Below, piece after piece: positions 44,592 to 54,125 of a stretch of DNA of 64,000 bases. Below the pieces are notes generated by a model, which ran no database searches, was not told the DNA's origin, and saw only the letters and a list, made by a program, of their open reading frames with translations. The stretch spans positions 1-64,000 of the forward strand of contig CANSRU010000008.1 in assembly GCA_947649495.1 (NCBI GenBank), read 5' to 3'. Made by a program: the position numbers and the translations under genes. Position 1 is the first letter of the stretch. Each line of letters begins with the position of its first letter. Origin of the DNA: an uncultured Porphyromonadaceae bacterium (GTDB lineage Bacteria; Bacteroidota; Bacteroidia; Bacteroidales; Muribaculaceae).

Positions 44592-45664
44592 CTGATGGTG
44601 ACTTGAGTGGCGCCGAATCCATATTCATGAAACGAAGCATCCTGCACGTCATGCCCTTTATACCGATGGTTCAGCTCCTTCATAATGGCATTGCGCAGAA
44701 CCCCTTCACCCTTGCCATGGATAAAGACTATTTTCTGCCCCTTGTTTTTGAGATTTTCATCCATCACACGGCTGAATTCGTCAATCTGCAGGTTGAGCAT
44801 ATCGGCGTTGGACAATCCGCGTATATTATCCACAAGTTCCGATATATGCAAATCCACCACTATGGTCTCGCCACGGCGCTCCTGCTTGCTGCGCTTTTTC
44901 ACCACGCGGCGGCGTGTTCGCATGTCGGCCGCTTTCTTCTCCTTGATGGCCTTTTCCATTTGCGGACCATCAATACCCGAGCGCTTGTACGGCACATCGT
45001 TTTTCACCAGTTCAAGTGCTATCACAGGCACGTCAAAATATACATTATCGTGAAAACAGTGCAATTTGGCAAACTTGGTGGTGTCAAGCGACATCTCCAC
45101 CAATGCAGGATTTTTCAGTTTAAAAGTCTTGTCGCGTTTGAACGCCACATACTGAAATGCAATCCTATCCATCGATGGAAGATCCTCACGGTTCACCTCG
45201 CCTATAAACAGCTGTATGTTTGGCTCTACAATTCCGGCAAACTTAGTGAGCCATCCTGATTCACTATCGCCACGCGTCATGTAGGAAAAATATAGATAGT
45301 AATTGGAATCATTCACCAGATATGCGTCAAACACTGTCGAGGACAGATGCTTCAAATCGCGTGGCTCGTATCCAATAACCACATTCAGTTTCTCACCCTC
45401 GGGAGTCTCCTCCACCGGCAGTTCGGGTTCAGGTTCAGGGACCTGCTTCGACAATACCGGAGCCTCGGCAACCTTGGCCGGAACAGCCACCTTCACTGCG
45501 GTAGCCGGCTTGGGAGCCTCGCCCACCACAACACACTCGCGGGTGAGCACAGGTGTCTCAAAGCCATCCTCATCCTCAACATAAGCTATATTTTCCTTGA
45601 TTCTGACTACGCGTCCTCCACCTACGGTGTTAAGGAAACGCACCATATCTCCTACTTTAACCAT
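44588..45664 (-). CDS. Smr-domain protein with N-terminal DUF2027 region
   Basis: A 358-residue protein. The start V-G-D-M-V-R-F-L-N-T-V-G-G-G-R-V is the KOW/SH3-like opening of DUF2027. A middle beta domain (about 115-245) follows. The C-terminus (about 270-358) is an Smr domain with V-D-L-H-I-S-E-L and the F-I-H-G-K-G-E-G-V-L-R loop, as in MutS2, which nicks or binds DNA or collided-ribosome mRNA. A Pro/Val/Glu-rich linker (about 55-90) separates the parts. It lies 1 bp after the tricorn gene. Confidence 0.87.
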   Translation of the reverse strand: MVKVGDMVRFLNTVGGGRVVRIKENIAYVEDEDGFETPVLTRECVVVGEAPKPATAVKVAVPAKVAEAPVLSKQVPEPEPELPVEETPEGEKLNVVIGYEPRDLKHLSSTVFDAYLVNDSNYYLYFSYMTRGDSESGWLTKFAGIVEPNIQLFIGEVNREDLPSMDRIAFQYVAFKRDKTFKLKNPALVEMSLDTTKFAKLHCFHDNVYFDVPVIALELVKNDVPYKRSGIDGPQMEKAIKEKKAADMRTRRRVVKKRSKQERRGETIVVDLHISELVDNIRGLSNADMLNLQIDEFSRVMDENLKNKGQKIVFIHGKGEGVLRNAIMKELNHRYKGHDVQDASFHEYGFGATQVTIR

Positions 45665-45665
45665 C

Positions 45666-48600
45666 TCACTTCTTGTTTAAATCATTCAGAAGAGTATCCA
45701 CGGCCGTTTTCAATTGCTGGTCTTCGCCGGTAACTACCACAGCCGGATCATTTGCAACTTTCACATCGGGTTCGAGCTGACTGTTTTCCAGATAGTTTCC
45801 TTCAGCTGTACGGAAACCCACCACCGGTATGCCGAACACGAGCGTCGGGTCCTGAAGCGTAACCCAGTTGACACTTGTCATGGTACCGGGCACAGGCATA
45901 CCCACGAGCTTGCCCAGACCGAGATGGCTGTAGACCCATGGTGTGCCATGCGCGTTGCTATAATTCGCTTCGCCGATAATCATTACGCTCGGCTTGTTCC
46001 AGCGACGCGACGGCATGACCGAAGTGGTCTGTCCGTGCACATCCTGTGTAAGATATGTCTTGCCGGAGAAAAGCACCTCAATATCCTCGTGCAACCGGCC
46101 GCCGCCATTCCAGCGGGTATCAATCACTATACCCTCGCGGTCAACATATTTGCCAAGCAACTTTGCGTATACATTGCGGAAGCTGGCATCGTCCATCGAG
46201 CGAAGGTGTACATAACCGAGACGGCCACCCGACAGACGGTCCACATCGTCCTCACGCTGTTTTACCCACCGGCGGTAAAGCAGGTTGTTCATTACACCGG
46301 CACTTATAGGTAGCACTACCTCATCGTGCACCGCCCCGTCGGGATTCTTAAATGTGACGAGCGTTTTTTTGCCTGACATGCTGTTAAGTTCCGAAAGCGG
46401 ATCAGAATCCTTAGCCAATTCCTTGCCATTCAACTTCGTTATCACAGCTCCGGGTTTAAGCTGCGTGCTTTCGCGGCTGAACGGCCCACCGGCCACTATC
46501 TCCACCACTTTAAGACCCGGGCCATTGTACGACATATCATATAGCAGGCCGAGCGACGCCGTGGGATTTTTAGCACCGCCACCACGATAGCTGCCTCCGG
46601 TGTGCGACACATTCAGCTCGCCGAGCAATTCGCTCAGAAGATTGGCAAAATCATAATTGTTATTGATATGCGGCAGGAACTTGGCATAGTCGGCATACAT
46701 CTTGTCCCAATCCACGCCATGCATTCCAGGATGATAGAACCGTTCCTTCTCCTCGTTGTAGACATAGCGCAGCATATATTCTCGCTCCTTTGCAGGATCG
46801 AGCTTCATATTGCCGGAATAATTGATTGACTTCAACTTCTCGCTCTTCGGATCAAATTTCTTGAACGACGAACCGAGCAGATATATATTCCCGTTCTCGT
46901 CCATCTCCATGCCCATTCCACGCGAATCAAGTTTATTGACAATCTTCGTATCGCCCTTGCGCAGATTCCGTTTCCATAAATCGTAACCGCCTTCAAAAGC
47001 TGCGAGATAGTAGAGCGTCTCTCCATCTTTCGATAATATCGCATCGGCTATATCCGACGAGTTGGGGGTTATGCGCACAGTGCGCAACTCCACTCCATCG
47101 AGGTCTATTTTAAGGTCGTCGGCCGTGCTGTCCTCTTCGTCTGTTTTAGTGTCATCACCGCTATCCTTATCCTTTTTGTCCTTTTTCTTTTTCGACTTCT
47201 TATCCGCTTTCTCTTTATCGTCTGATTTTTTCGCCTTCTTCTGCGACTTCTCCACCTCTTTGAGCAGAGCATAATCCTCCTCATTCAGACGGAACTTATC
47301 GTAAGCGTCTTTATTCAGGAAAGCGAGCATAACATCAAACTGCGAACCCCACGATGCATGGCTGCGCATGCCGTAACGCTCCGAAAGGAAAAGCAGCGCA
47401 TTTCCGCCAAGCACCCACCGTGGCTGTGCATCGAAATATCCGGTCTCGGTAATCTTGGTGAGTTTTCCTGTAGCCACATTTATCACTGCAATATCGGAAT
47501 ACGGGTCGTGATGCGGCTCGGTATACTCAATGGCTATCCATTTGCTGTCGGGCGACCAGAACGCGTTGAACCCTTTGGTTCGGCGGGCATTGGTAGTCCC
47601 ATCGGTGAGCTGACGCACTTTCTTCGACTTTAGATCCATCACCATCAACTTATTGCGGTCGTAGATAAACGCAAGTTGCTTGCCGTCGGGCGAAAGCATA
47701 GGCACGGTGCGATCCTTGCCATCGGCCGGAAACAGCGCCTTCTCCTCAATCAGTGTGGCGTTAGAGAAGTTTGGGTCCTCCTGACGCGCAATCTTGGCCA
47801 CATATATATTATAATGGCCATCGCGTTCGGATGTGTAATATAGCTCACGGTCGTTCTTGCCCCAGGCTATATCGCTCTCCCCCTGAGGGGTGAAAGTGAC
47901 CTGCTTAGTCGAAGGATATTCCGTCGAGGTAACAAACACATCTCCGCGGCTTATGAAAGCGAGCTGCTTACCTGAAGGCGACACTGCGGAGCCTCCTGTT
48001 ACAGAAATACGAATGTTATTCTCAGGCAGCTCCTCATCGAGCACCAGGTCTATAGCCACTTTTTTAGGTTTTGAATCGCCATTCTTGGTATAAATCTCAC
48101 CGTCGTATGCGAAAGCTAAAGTACCGTCGGAACCTTGCGACAGGAAACGCACCGGATGCGTCTTGAAGTTCGTAACCGCCTTTACGCTTTGTGGAGCGGA
48201 GAGCGGGAATGAGTACACATTCATGCTTTCGCCATCGCGCTCGCTAAGCATATACACAGTATTGCCGTCGGCGCCCATCACAGGGTTAAGATCCTCCCCG
48301 CCGCGGGCAGTAAGATTAGTATGGCTGCCGGTAGCAGCATCGTAACGCCACACATCGCGTGTGACAGACGATGTGTGATGTTTGCGCAACGGATCCTCCA
48401 GACCCTTTATATCCTGATACAGAAACGACTTCCCATCAGGCAGGTAACTTACCGAAAGAGCCGGAGTGCCGAGCAGCTGCACCGGACGTCCGCCATCCAC
48501 CGGCACCTTATAAAGTTCCGTCATCACTCCGGTGGGAAACATTGCACTCGATGCAGGGTCCTGAATGGAAGCCGAGTACAACACATACTTTCCATCGGGC

Positions 48601-48947
48601 GTGAATCCTTGCGGAGTTTCAGCCGCCGAATGCGAGGTCAACCGCTTTGCAGCCCCTCCGTTTGCCGGCATCACATACACATCGCGGCCTCCGTTACGGT
48701 CGCTCGCAAATGCAATGCTTTTGCCGTCGGGCGACCACACCGGCGCAGCCTCATAGGAGGGCTGCGATGTAAGTCTTACTGCTGTGCCACCCGCCGCCGG
48801 CACCTTATATATATCGCCCTTGTATGTAAAGGCTATCTCTTTCCCGTCGGGCGAAATCTTAACATCCCTGAGCCACATGGGCGTCACGGCCTCGGCTCCG
48901 AGACTCATTGCCGACACGGCAAGCATTGACATCAAATACTTTTTCAT
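45666..48947 (-). CDS. Tricorn-like S41 protease with beta-propeller and PDZ domains
   Basis: A 1093-residue exported protease. Signal peptide 1-20 (A-M-S-L-G-A-E-A). Two WD40/PD40 propeller parts follow, each repeat with S-P-D-G-K (I-S-P-D-G-K-E-I-A-F, W-S-P-D-G-K-S-I-A-F, L-S-P-D-G-K-Q-L-A-F). A highly charged Lys/Asp linker occupies about residues 562-615. Then come a tricorn C1-like helical part, a PDZ domain (about 770-860) and the S41 core with D-T-R-W-N-G-G-G and G-E-A-N-Y-S-N-A-H-G, where the Ser is the probable nucleophile. It degrades peptides in the periplasm or at the envelope. Promoter at 48982-49012. Confidence 0.92.
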   Translation of the reverse strand: MKKYLMSMLAVSAMSLGAEAVTPMWLRDVKISPDGKEIAFTYKGDIYKVPAAGGTAVRLTSQPSYEAAPVWSPDGKSIAFASDRNGGRDVYVMPANGGAAKRLTSHSAAETPQGFTPDGKYVLYSASIQDPASSAMFPTGVMTELYKVPVDGGRPVQLLGTPALSVSYLPDGKSFLYQDIKGLEDPLRKHHTSSVTRDVWRYDAATGSHTNLTARGGEDLNPVMGADGNTVYMLSERDGESMNVYSFPLSAPQSVKAVTNFKTHPVRFLSQGSDGTLAFAYDGEIYTKNGDSKPKKVAIDLVLDEELPENNIRISVTGGSAVSPSGKQLAFISRGDVFVTSTEYPSTKQVTFTPQGESDIAWGKNDRELYYTSERDGHYNIYVAKIARQEDPNFSNATLIEEKALFPADGKDRTVPMLSPDGKQLAFIYDRNKLMVMDLKSKKVRQLTDGTTNARRTKGFNAFWSPDSKWIAIEYTEPHHDPYSDIAVINVATGKLTKITETGYFDAQPRWVLGGNALLFLSERYGMRSHASWGSQFDVMLAFLNKDAYDKFRLNEEDYALLKEVEKSQKKAKKSDDKEKADKKSKKKKDKKDKDSGDDTKTDEEDSTADDLKIDLDGVELRTVRITPNSSDIADAILSKDGETLYYLAAFEGGYDLWKRNLRKGDTKIVNKLDSRGMGMEMDENGNIYLLGSSFKKFDPKSEKLKSINYSGNMKLDPAKEREYMLRYVYNEEKERFYHPGMHGVDWDKMYADYAKFLPHINNNYDFANLLSELLGELNVSHTGGSYRGGGAKNPTASLGLLYDMSYNGPGLKVVEIVAGGPFSRESTQLKPGAVITKLNGKELAKDSDPLSELNSMSGKKTLVTFKNPDGAVHDEVVLPISAGVMNNLLYRRWVKQREDDVDRLSGGRLGYVHLRSMDDASFRNVYAKLLGKYVDREGIVIDTRWNGGGRLHEDIEVLFSGKTYLTQDVHGQTTSVMPSRRWNKPSVMIIGEANYSNAHGTPWVYSHLGLGKLVGMPVPGTMTSVNWVTLQDPTLVFGIPVVGFRTAEGNYLENSQLEPDVKVANDPAVVVTGEDQQLKTAVDTLLNDLNKK

Positions 48948-48981
48948 ATAATCGGTTTATTATTATTGCACATTAATAGCA

Positions 48982-49012
48982 CAAATTTAATCGTTTTTTT
49001 CACCCTGTACAA
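48982..49012 (-). promoter_or_regulatory. Promoter of the tricorn-Smr-EFR1 operon
   Basis: Minus-strand TTG (49012-49010), 20 bp, TAAATTTG (48989-48982), 34 bp before ATG 48947. It is back-to-back with the aspS promoter, 18 bp away. Confidence 0.7.
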
Positions 49013-49030
49013 CAATTGGATGAATCTAAC

Positions 49031-49061
49031 TTGGCATTACCTCCAAAATATTATACCTTTG
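49031..49061 (+). promoter_or_regulatory. Promoter of aspS
   Basis: TTG (49031-49033), 20 bp, TACCTTTG (49054-49061), 40 bp before ATG 49102. A second -7-like TAACTTTG lies at 49074-49081. Confidence 0.7.
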
Positions 49062-49101
49062 TGTTCCTATTTCTAACTTTGTATATCAACAAAACAAGAA
49101 T

Positions 49102-50868
49102 ATGTTCAGAACCAACACCTGCGGAGAACTCCGCTTGAGCGACGCCGGAAAGAGCGTCACATTAGCCGGCTGGGTACAGCGCGCCCGCAAAATGGGTGGC
49201 ATGACTTTCGTTGACATCCGCGACCGCTACGGATTGACCCAGATTGTATTCAATTCAGAAAACGACGCCGCCCTGTGCGAGGCTGCCAATAAGCTCGGAC
49301 GCGAATTTGTGATTCAGGTCACCGGCACAGTGCGCGAACGTGAAAGCAAAAACGCCAATCTCCCCACAGGCGACATCGAGATTATCGCCACCGAGCTCAA
49401 GGTACTGAACCGCAGCGATGTGCCTCCGTTCACAATCGAAGACGACACCGATGGCGGCGACGATCTCCGCATGAAATACCGTTACCTCGACCTGCGCCGC
49501 GGATGTGTGCGCCGCAATCTCGAACTCCGTCACCGCATGGCTTTCGAGATACGCCGCTACCTCGACTCCAAAGGATTTCTTGAGGTGGAAACTCCGGTGC
49601 TCATCAAGTCAACGCCCGAAGGCGCCCGCGACTTTGTCGTGCCATCGCGCATGAACCCCGGTGAATTCTATGCACTTCCACAGTCGCCCCAGACATTCAA
49701 GCAGCTCCTGATGGTGAGCGGATTCGACCGCTACTTCCAGATTGTGAAATGCTTCCGCGACGAAGACCTCCGCGCCGACCGTCAGCCCGAATTCACCCAG
49801 ATTGACTGCGAAATGTCGTTTGTAGAGCAGGAGGATGTGCTTCAGATGTTCGAAGGACTGGTTAAACACATATTCAAATATGTAAAGGACATCGACTTCT
49901 CAGAACCGTTCCCGCGCATGACCTGGGCCGACGCCATGCGCCTTTATGGCAGCGACAAACCCGACACACGGTTCGGAATGGAGTTTGTGGAGCTGAAAGA
50001 CCTCACTGAAGGCAGTGGCTTCTCGGTGATGGACGATGCCAAATATGTAGGTGCCATAGTGGCTCCCGGATGCGCCGGATATACCCGCAAGCAACTCGAC
50101 CAGCTCACCGATTTCGTGAAACGTCCGCAAATCGGAGCCAAAGGCATGATGTGGGTGAAGCTCGAGGACGACGGCTCGATAAAAAGCTCCGTGGGCAAAT
50201 TCTTCACCGATGAACAGATACGCACATGGCTGGAGCGTGGTGCCGCCAAGCCTGGTGACCTCATGCTCATTCTTGCCGGCGACACCATGAAGACACGCAA
50301 ACAACTTTGCGAGTTGCGTCTCGAGATGGGTTCCCGTCTGGGCCTTCGCGACCCGCAGAAATTCTCTTGTCTGTGGGTAATTGACTTCCCCCTCTTCGAG
50401 TGGGACGACGAAACCCAGCGCTATTACGCTATGCACCACCCCTTCACCGCCCCCAACCCCGACGACATCGACATGCTCGACTCCGACACCGGAGCTGTGC
50501 GTGCCACCGCTTACGACATGGTGGTAAACGGCAACGAACTCGGAGGCGGAAGTATCCGTATACACGATGCCGAATTGCAGGATAAGATGTTCCATCTGCT
50601 CGGACTCTCGGAAGAGGACGCCCGCTACAAATTCGGCTTCCTGATGAATGCATTCAAGTTCGGCGCACCCCCTCACGGAGGTCTCGCATTCGGATTCGAC
50701 CGATTTGTATCGATACTTGCCGGTCTTGACTCCATACGCGATGTTATCGCATTCCCCAAGAACAATTCCGGACGCGACATGATGATTGACGCACCATCGA
50801 GAATTGACGACAGCCAGCTTCAGGAACTCGCAATCGAAGTGGCAATCGCTGAAGAGGAGAATAAATAA
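49102..50868 (+). CDS. aspS: Aspartyl-tRNA synthetase
   Basis: A 588-residue class II synthetase. Order: OB-fold anticodon-binding domain (1-110, [11 protein letters not shown]), catalytic core with motif 2 ([16 protein letters not shown]), a bacterial GAD insertion (about 285-410) and motif 3 (G-L-A-F-G-F-D-R, about 538-545). The GAD insert and length mark the bacterial type. It heads an operon with NIF3 (9-bp gap) and the zinc-ribbon gene (8-bp gap). Confidence 0.96.
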   Translation: MFRTNTCGELRLSDAGKSVTLAGWVQRARKMGGMTFVDIRDRYGLTQIVFNSENDAALCEAANKLGREFVIQVTGTVRERESKNANLPTGDIEIIATELKVLNRSDVPPFTIEDDTDGGDDLRMKYRYLDLRRGCVRRNLELRHRMAFEIRRYLDSKGFLEVETPVLIKSTPEGARDFVVPSRMNPGEFYALPQSPQTFKQLLMVSGFDRYFQIVKCFRDEDLRADRQPEFTQIDCEMSFVEQEDVLQMFEGLVKHIFKYVKDIDFSEPFPRMTWADAMRLYGSDKPDTRFGMEFVELKDLTEGSGFSVMDDAKYVGAIVAPGCAGYTRKQLDQLTDFVKRPQIGAKGMMWVKLEDDGSIKSSVGKFFTDEQIRTWLERGAAKPGDLMLILAGDTMKTRKQLCELRLEMGSRLGLRDPQKFSCLWVIDFPLFEWDDETQRYYAMHHPFTAPNPDDIDMLDSDTGAVRATAYDMVVNGNELGGGSIRIHDAELQDKMFHLLGLSEEDARYKFGFLMNAFKFGAPPHGGLAFGFDRFVSILAGLDSIRDVIAFPKNNSGRDMMIDAPSRIDDSQLQELAIEVAIAEEENK

Positions 50869-50877
50869 CGCCACCCG

Positions 50878-51975
50878 ATGCTCGTAAGCCAGATCATCGC
50901 CACTCTCGAGGAGCAAGCCCCGCTCGCCCTTCAGGAAGATTACGATAACAGCGGCCTTATAGTCGGCGCTCCGGCACAGGAATGTACCGGGGCGCTGCTC
51001 ACGGTCGATGTTACCCCCGATATTGTCAGGGAAGCCCGGGATAAAGGTTGCAACCTCATCATATCCCACCACCCGCTCATATTCAAAGGGCTCAAGAGGC
51101 TCAATGGCAGGACACCGGTGGAACAATCTGTAATAGAGGCAATACGTGCCGGCATAGCCATCTACGCATGCCACACCTCAATGGACAATGCCGCCGGTGG
51201 AGTGTCGCACCGCATGGCCACCAAGCTCGGGCTTGACAATATAAGCGTGCTTGACCCCCAATTGGACCGGCTTGTAAAACTATCAGTATATGTGCCTGAC
51301 AGCCATGCCGACGAAGTGCGCCTGGCGCTGTTCGATGCCGGAGCAGGCAGGCTCGGCAACTACGACAGCTGCAGCTACTCCACACAAGGCACCGGAACAT
51401 TCCGTGCCACAGCTGGAGCAAATCCGTACGTCGGCGAAATAGGCGAAATGCATTCCGAGGCGGAAACCCGCATAGAAGTGCTGCTTCCGTCGTGGCGACG
51501 GCATGCCGTAGAGGAGGCATTGCTCCAGACACATCCCTACGAGGAACCGGCCTACGAATTCATCAACATAGCCAACGCCTCCCGCCACACAGGCTCCGGA
51601 GCCGTGGGCAATCTACAATCCCCCATTCCGGCGGCTCAACTCGTAGCTTTGGTCAAAGAAGCCTTCGGCTCGCCGGTAGCCCGGTGTAGCCGTTATCCCC
51701 TCGACAACCCGATTCGCCGGGTGGCCTTATGCGGCGGCTCAGGCTCTTTTCTGATAGGCAAAGCCATAGCTGCAGGAGCACAGGCATTCATCACATCCGA
51801 CACGAAATACCACGACTTCGTGGACCATGGCGACTCAATACTGATAATTGACATCGGTCACCACGAAAGCGAAAATTGCACGAAAGAAATTTTTTATCAT
51901 AGAATTAAAGAAATTTTTCCTAACTTTGCGGTCAAGTATTCCGAAAAAGATACTAACCCGATTAATTATTTGTAA
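50878..51975 (+). CDS. NIF3-like dinuclear metal-binding protein
   Basis: A 365-residue protein of the Nif3/YqfO family (often annotated as GTP cyclohydrolase I type 2, an activity not established generally). Metal ligands are in I-S-H-H-P-L-I-F, A-C-H-T-S-M-D-N-A and D-I-G-H-H-E-S-E. The extra middle domain (about 135-240), PII-like, makes it the long form seen in YqfO. It forms hexamers in known cases. Exact cellular role uncertain. Tightly linked to the zinc-ribbon gene downstream, a pairing common in Bacteroidota. Confidence 0.9.
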   Translation: MLVSQIIATLEEQAPLALQEDYDNSGLIVGAPAQECTGALLTVDVTPDIVREARDKGCNLIISHHPLIFKGLKRLNGRTPVEQSVIEAIRAGIAIYACHTSMDNAAGGVSHRMATKLGLDNISVLDPQLDRLVKLSVYVPDSHADEVRLALFDAGAGRLGNYDSCSYSTQGTGTFRATAGANPYVGEIGEMHSEAETRIEVLLPSWRRHAVEEALLQTHPYEEPAYEFINIANASRHTGSGAVGNLQSPIPAAQLVALVKEAFGSPVARCSRYPLDNPIRRVALCGGSGSFLIGKAIAAGAQAFITSDTKYHDFVDHGDSILIIDIGHHESENCTKEIFYHRIKEIFPNFAVKYSEKDTNPINYL

Positions 51976-51983
51976 GCAGACAC

Positions 51984-52760
51984 ATGGCTACAGCAGATAA
52001 AACAAAAGCCGAACAGACCCTTTCAGTGGAGTCACGCCTCAAATCGCTCTATGAGCTTCAGACTATCCTGTCGCAGATTGACCGTATAAAGACCGTGCGC
52101 GGTGAGCTCCCCCTCGAAGTGCGCGACCTTGAAGACCAGATTGAAGGCCTCAACACTCGTATCGCCAATTTCCGTCAGGAGATAGAGGAACTCCGCAAAA
52201 AGACAGTTGCCGAAAAGGAAAAAATCAACGAATCGCAAAGTAAGATTGACACCTACAAGGTACAGATAGACAATGTGCGCAACAACCGCGAGTTTGACCT
52301 CCTTACCAAGGAAATCGAGTTCCAGACTCTTGAAATAGAACTCTGCGAGAAGCACATCAACGAATATGCCCGCGTGATCGACGCCAAGACCAACGAGATT
52401 GCCGCCACCGAGGAGACACTCAGCGACCAGCAGCACATACTCGCCGAAAAGAAGGCCGAGCTCGAGGAAATAGTATCTGAGACCAAACAGGACGAAGAAC
52501 GCCTGCGCGAACAAGCCAAGGAACTTGAGCCGAAAGTTGATGCTCGTACACTCGCTGCATTCAAGCGCATCCGCAAGAATGCCCGCAACGGTCTCGGCAT
52601 TGTCTACATTCAGCGCAATGCCTGTGGTGGCTGCTTCAACCGCATTCCCCCGCAGAAACAGATGGAAATCAAGATGCACAAAAAGATTATAGTATGCGAA
52701 TACTGTGGCCGCATCATGATTGACCCCGAACTTGCAGGCGTGGAAACCCCTGAGGCATAA
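51984..52760 (+). CDS. Coiled-coil zinc-ribbon protein (C4-type, CT398-like)
   Basis: A 258-residue cytoplasmic protein. Residues about 15-190 form a long coiled-coil hairpin rich in Glu/Lys. The C-terminus carries a zinc ribbon with C-G-G-C-F-N-R-I-P-P and C-E-Y-C-G-R-I. The family (zf-RING_7) is found next to NIF3 genes. It may be a scaffold or nucleic-acid-binding factor; specific function is unknown. Ends before a hairpin and tRNA-Gly. Confidence 0.88.
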   Translation: MATADKTKAEQTLSVESRLKSLYELQTILSQIDRIKTVRGELPLEVRDLEDQIEGLNTRIANFRQEIEELRKKTVAEKEKINESQSKIDTYKVQIDNVRNNREFDLLTKEIEFQTLEIELCEKHINEYARVIDAKTNEIAATEETLSDQQHILAEKKAELEEIVSETKQDEERLREQAKELEPKVDARTLAAFKRIRKNARNGLGIVYIQRNACGGCFNRIPPQKQMEIKMHKKIIVCEYCGRIMIDPELAGVETPEA

Positions 52761-52776
52761 TCACAAATCACATACA

Positions 52777-52811
52777 TGGCGCGGATACACCACAAAGGCA
52801 CATCCGCGCCA
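52777..52811 (+). terminator. Hairpin between the zinc-ribbon gene and tRNA-Gly
   Basis: A 10-bp perfect stem TGGCGCGGAT/ATCCGCGCCA with a 15-nt loop, followed by only a short A/T tail. Confidence 0.5.
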
Positions 52812-52820
52812 ATTTACAAT

Positions 52821-52896
52821 GCGGCAGTAGCTCAGTTGGTAGAGCATCAGCTTCCCAAGCTGAGGGTCGCGGGTTCGAGCCCCGTTTGCCGCTCCA
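52821..52896 (+). tRNA. tRNA-Gly (anticodon CCC), CCA encoded
   Basis: The acceptor GCGGCAG pairs with TTGCCGC (one G.T pair), then discriminator T52893 and encoded CCA 52894-52896. The anticodon loop TTCCCAA on a TCAGC/GCTGA stem gives CCC. The T arm is GCGGG-TTCGAGC-CCCGT. Unlike the other two tRNAs here, CCA is encoded. Confidence 0.93.
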
Positions 52897-52901
52897 TAAA
52901 C

Positions 52902-52940
52902 AATCAGGCAGTTAACCAACCTTACTGCCTGATTATTTTT
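52902..52940 (+). terminator. Terminator of tRNA-Gly
   Basis: An 11-bp perfect stem AATCAGGCAGT/ACTGCCTGATT with an 11-nt loop and an ATTTTTA tail. Confidence 0.85.
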
Positions 52941-53076
52941 AATACGACATATCCAAAGTTCAACTCGAACATATACGGAGATTTTTCACGCGGTTCAACA
53001 ACGTGACAAATGTGTGAATTCACACCCTTTGAGCCTTACGGCAGATTATCTTTGCGGGAAACAAACAATACCTGCT

Positions 53077-53556
53077 ATGAAAAAATCATTCTCGTTCCGC
53101 CGCTCTTGGCTTGATGCCATAAACCTTATTGAAGACGAAACATTACGTGCTGAAATCACCCTTATTGTAGTAAACTATGGCCTGACCGGCGAACTAACCG
53201 AATCGTCCAGCGACGTGGTCAATGCCATGGTGGCTCTCATAGTGTCACAGATTACCCGTCGCCAGCCACACCCGACGTCAGACACCGATAGCAAAACCAT
53301 CGAAGACTCCACAGAGAAAAGCTCCGCTACCTCTACACAGAATATAGAAAACAACCATCCCAGCATCTCATCCCTACAGACCTCTGGACAAAAGAAGGAT
53401 ATAAGATATTTCCGGCCACACCTACATCCGCTTATCGATGAACTGTATGGCCAACCGGAATTATCATCGCCACGCGGATACTCATCACATATTCACACAG
53501 CCATTCCTGACGCTCCGCTTATAAGCCGCGAATGTTCTTTAACGCCGAGTTTATAG
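53077..53556 (+). CDS. Small protein of unknown function, DUF6291-like start
   Basis: A 159-residue protein. The first 65 residues (S-F-R-R-S-W-L-D-A-I-N-L-I-E-D-E-T-L-R ... V-V-N-Y-G-L-T-G-E) resemble DUF6291-type domains known from phage and mobile-element replication modules, but only loosely. The rest is Ser/Thr-rich and low complexity, then R-Y-F-R-P-H-L-H-P-L-I-D-E-L-Y. ATG 53077 is preferred because a -7 element TATCTTTG (53047-53054) lies between it and an upstream GTG. The 3' end overlaps the convergent PH-domain gene by 38 bp. Confidence 0.5.
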   Translation: MKKSFSFRRSWLDAINLIEDETLRAEITLIVVNYGLTGELTESSSDVVNAMVALIVSQITRRQPHPTSDTDSKTIEDSTEKSSATSTQNIENNHPSISSLQTSGQKKDIRYFRPHLHPLIDELYGQPELSSPRGYSSHIHTAIPDAPLISRECSLTPSL

Positions 53557-54004
53557 CCTCGACCATCTGTCCGGGATCCTTGCAGCCAAGCATATATACA
53601 CGGCCATTGCGCATGGTGACAAGGAAGCAATCGGAAGCCTTGCCGTAATAAGCGAAATATTTTCCTATATCGTTCTCCTTAAACCAGCCCCAGTAGCCGA
53701 GAAAGCCGCCACTGCCACACACCCGCTGCGCCCCCATGGTGGGCTGGCAAAGCCTTACGGATTCAATATCGGCAAGCCGCAGCTGCTTGAACCAAAGTGG
53801 ACGGTTCACTATCAATCTGTCGGCTTTCAGCTCAACGCTCATCGGCGAATAGAAAAGCGCTATAATCGACACCAGTGCGGCAAGCACGCACAAAGTCAAA
53901 CCACGTTCCGACCCGGGCCACACAAAATAAGCCGCCGCAAAAAGCGCATAACAAATCAAGGTAACCGCTATTGAATATCCACTCATGTACACTCTGCTTT
54001 TCAT
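53519..54004 (-). CDS. Membrane-anchored PH-like domain protein
   Basis: A 161-residue protein. Two hydrophobic helices (about 9-30 and 36-54) form a hairpin at the N-terminus. They are followed by a bacterial PH-like beta domain (S-V-E-L-K-A-D-R-L-I-V-N-R, F-L-V-T-M-R-N-G-R-V-Y-M-L-G) with a terminal amphipathic helix (D-P-G-Q-M-V-E-A-I-N-S-A-L). Such proteins sit at the inner membrane; the role is unknown. Confidence 0.72.
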   Translation of the reverse strand: MKSRVYMSGYSIAVTLICYALFAAAYFVWPGSERGLTLCVLAALVSIIALFYSPMSVELKADRLIVNRPLWFKQLRLADIESVRLCQPTMGAQRVCGSGGFLGYWGWFKENDIGKYFAYYGKASDCFLVTMRNGRVYMLGCKDPGQMVEAINSALKNIRGL

Positions 54005-54062
54005 CTATGCTTGTATTTAATAGTTAGCTATATCTTATCAGACGCAAGAATATTTAAAAAAT

Positions 54063-54097
54063 TTCATGGCCGTGCAAAATAATCGCACAGCCATGAA
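54063..54097 (-). terminator. Terminator of the GH13 gene
   Basis: TTCATGGC-C-GTGC pairs with GCAC-A-GCCATGAA across one mismatch. On the minus strand the hairpin is followed by a T-rich run. Confidence 0.65.
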
Positions 54098-54125
54098 TCG
54101 AAAATTCACAATATCGGTCCTTCGG

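Noticed and set aside
49900..51174. 424-codon frame opposite aspS and NIF3
   Set aside because: It spans two genes on the other strand and resembles no protein.
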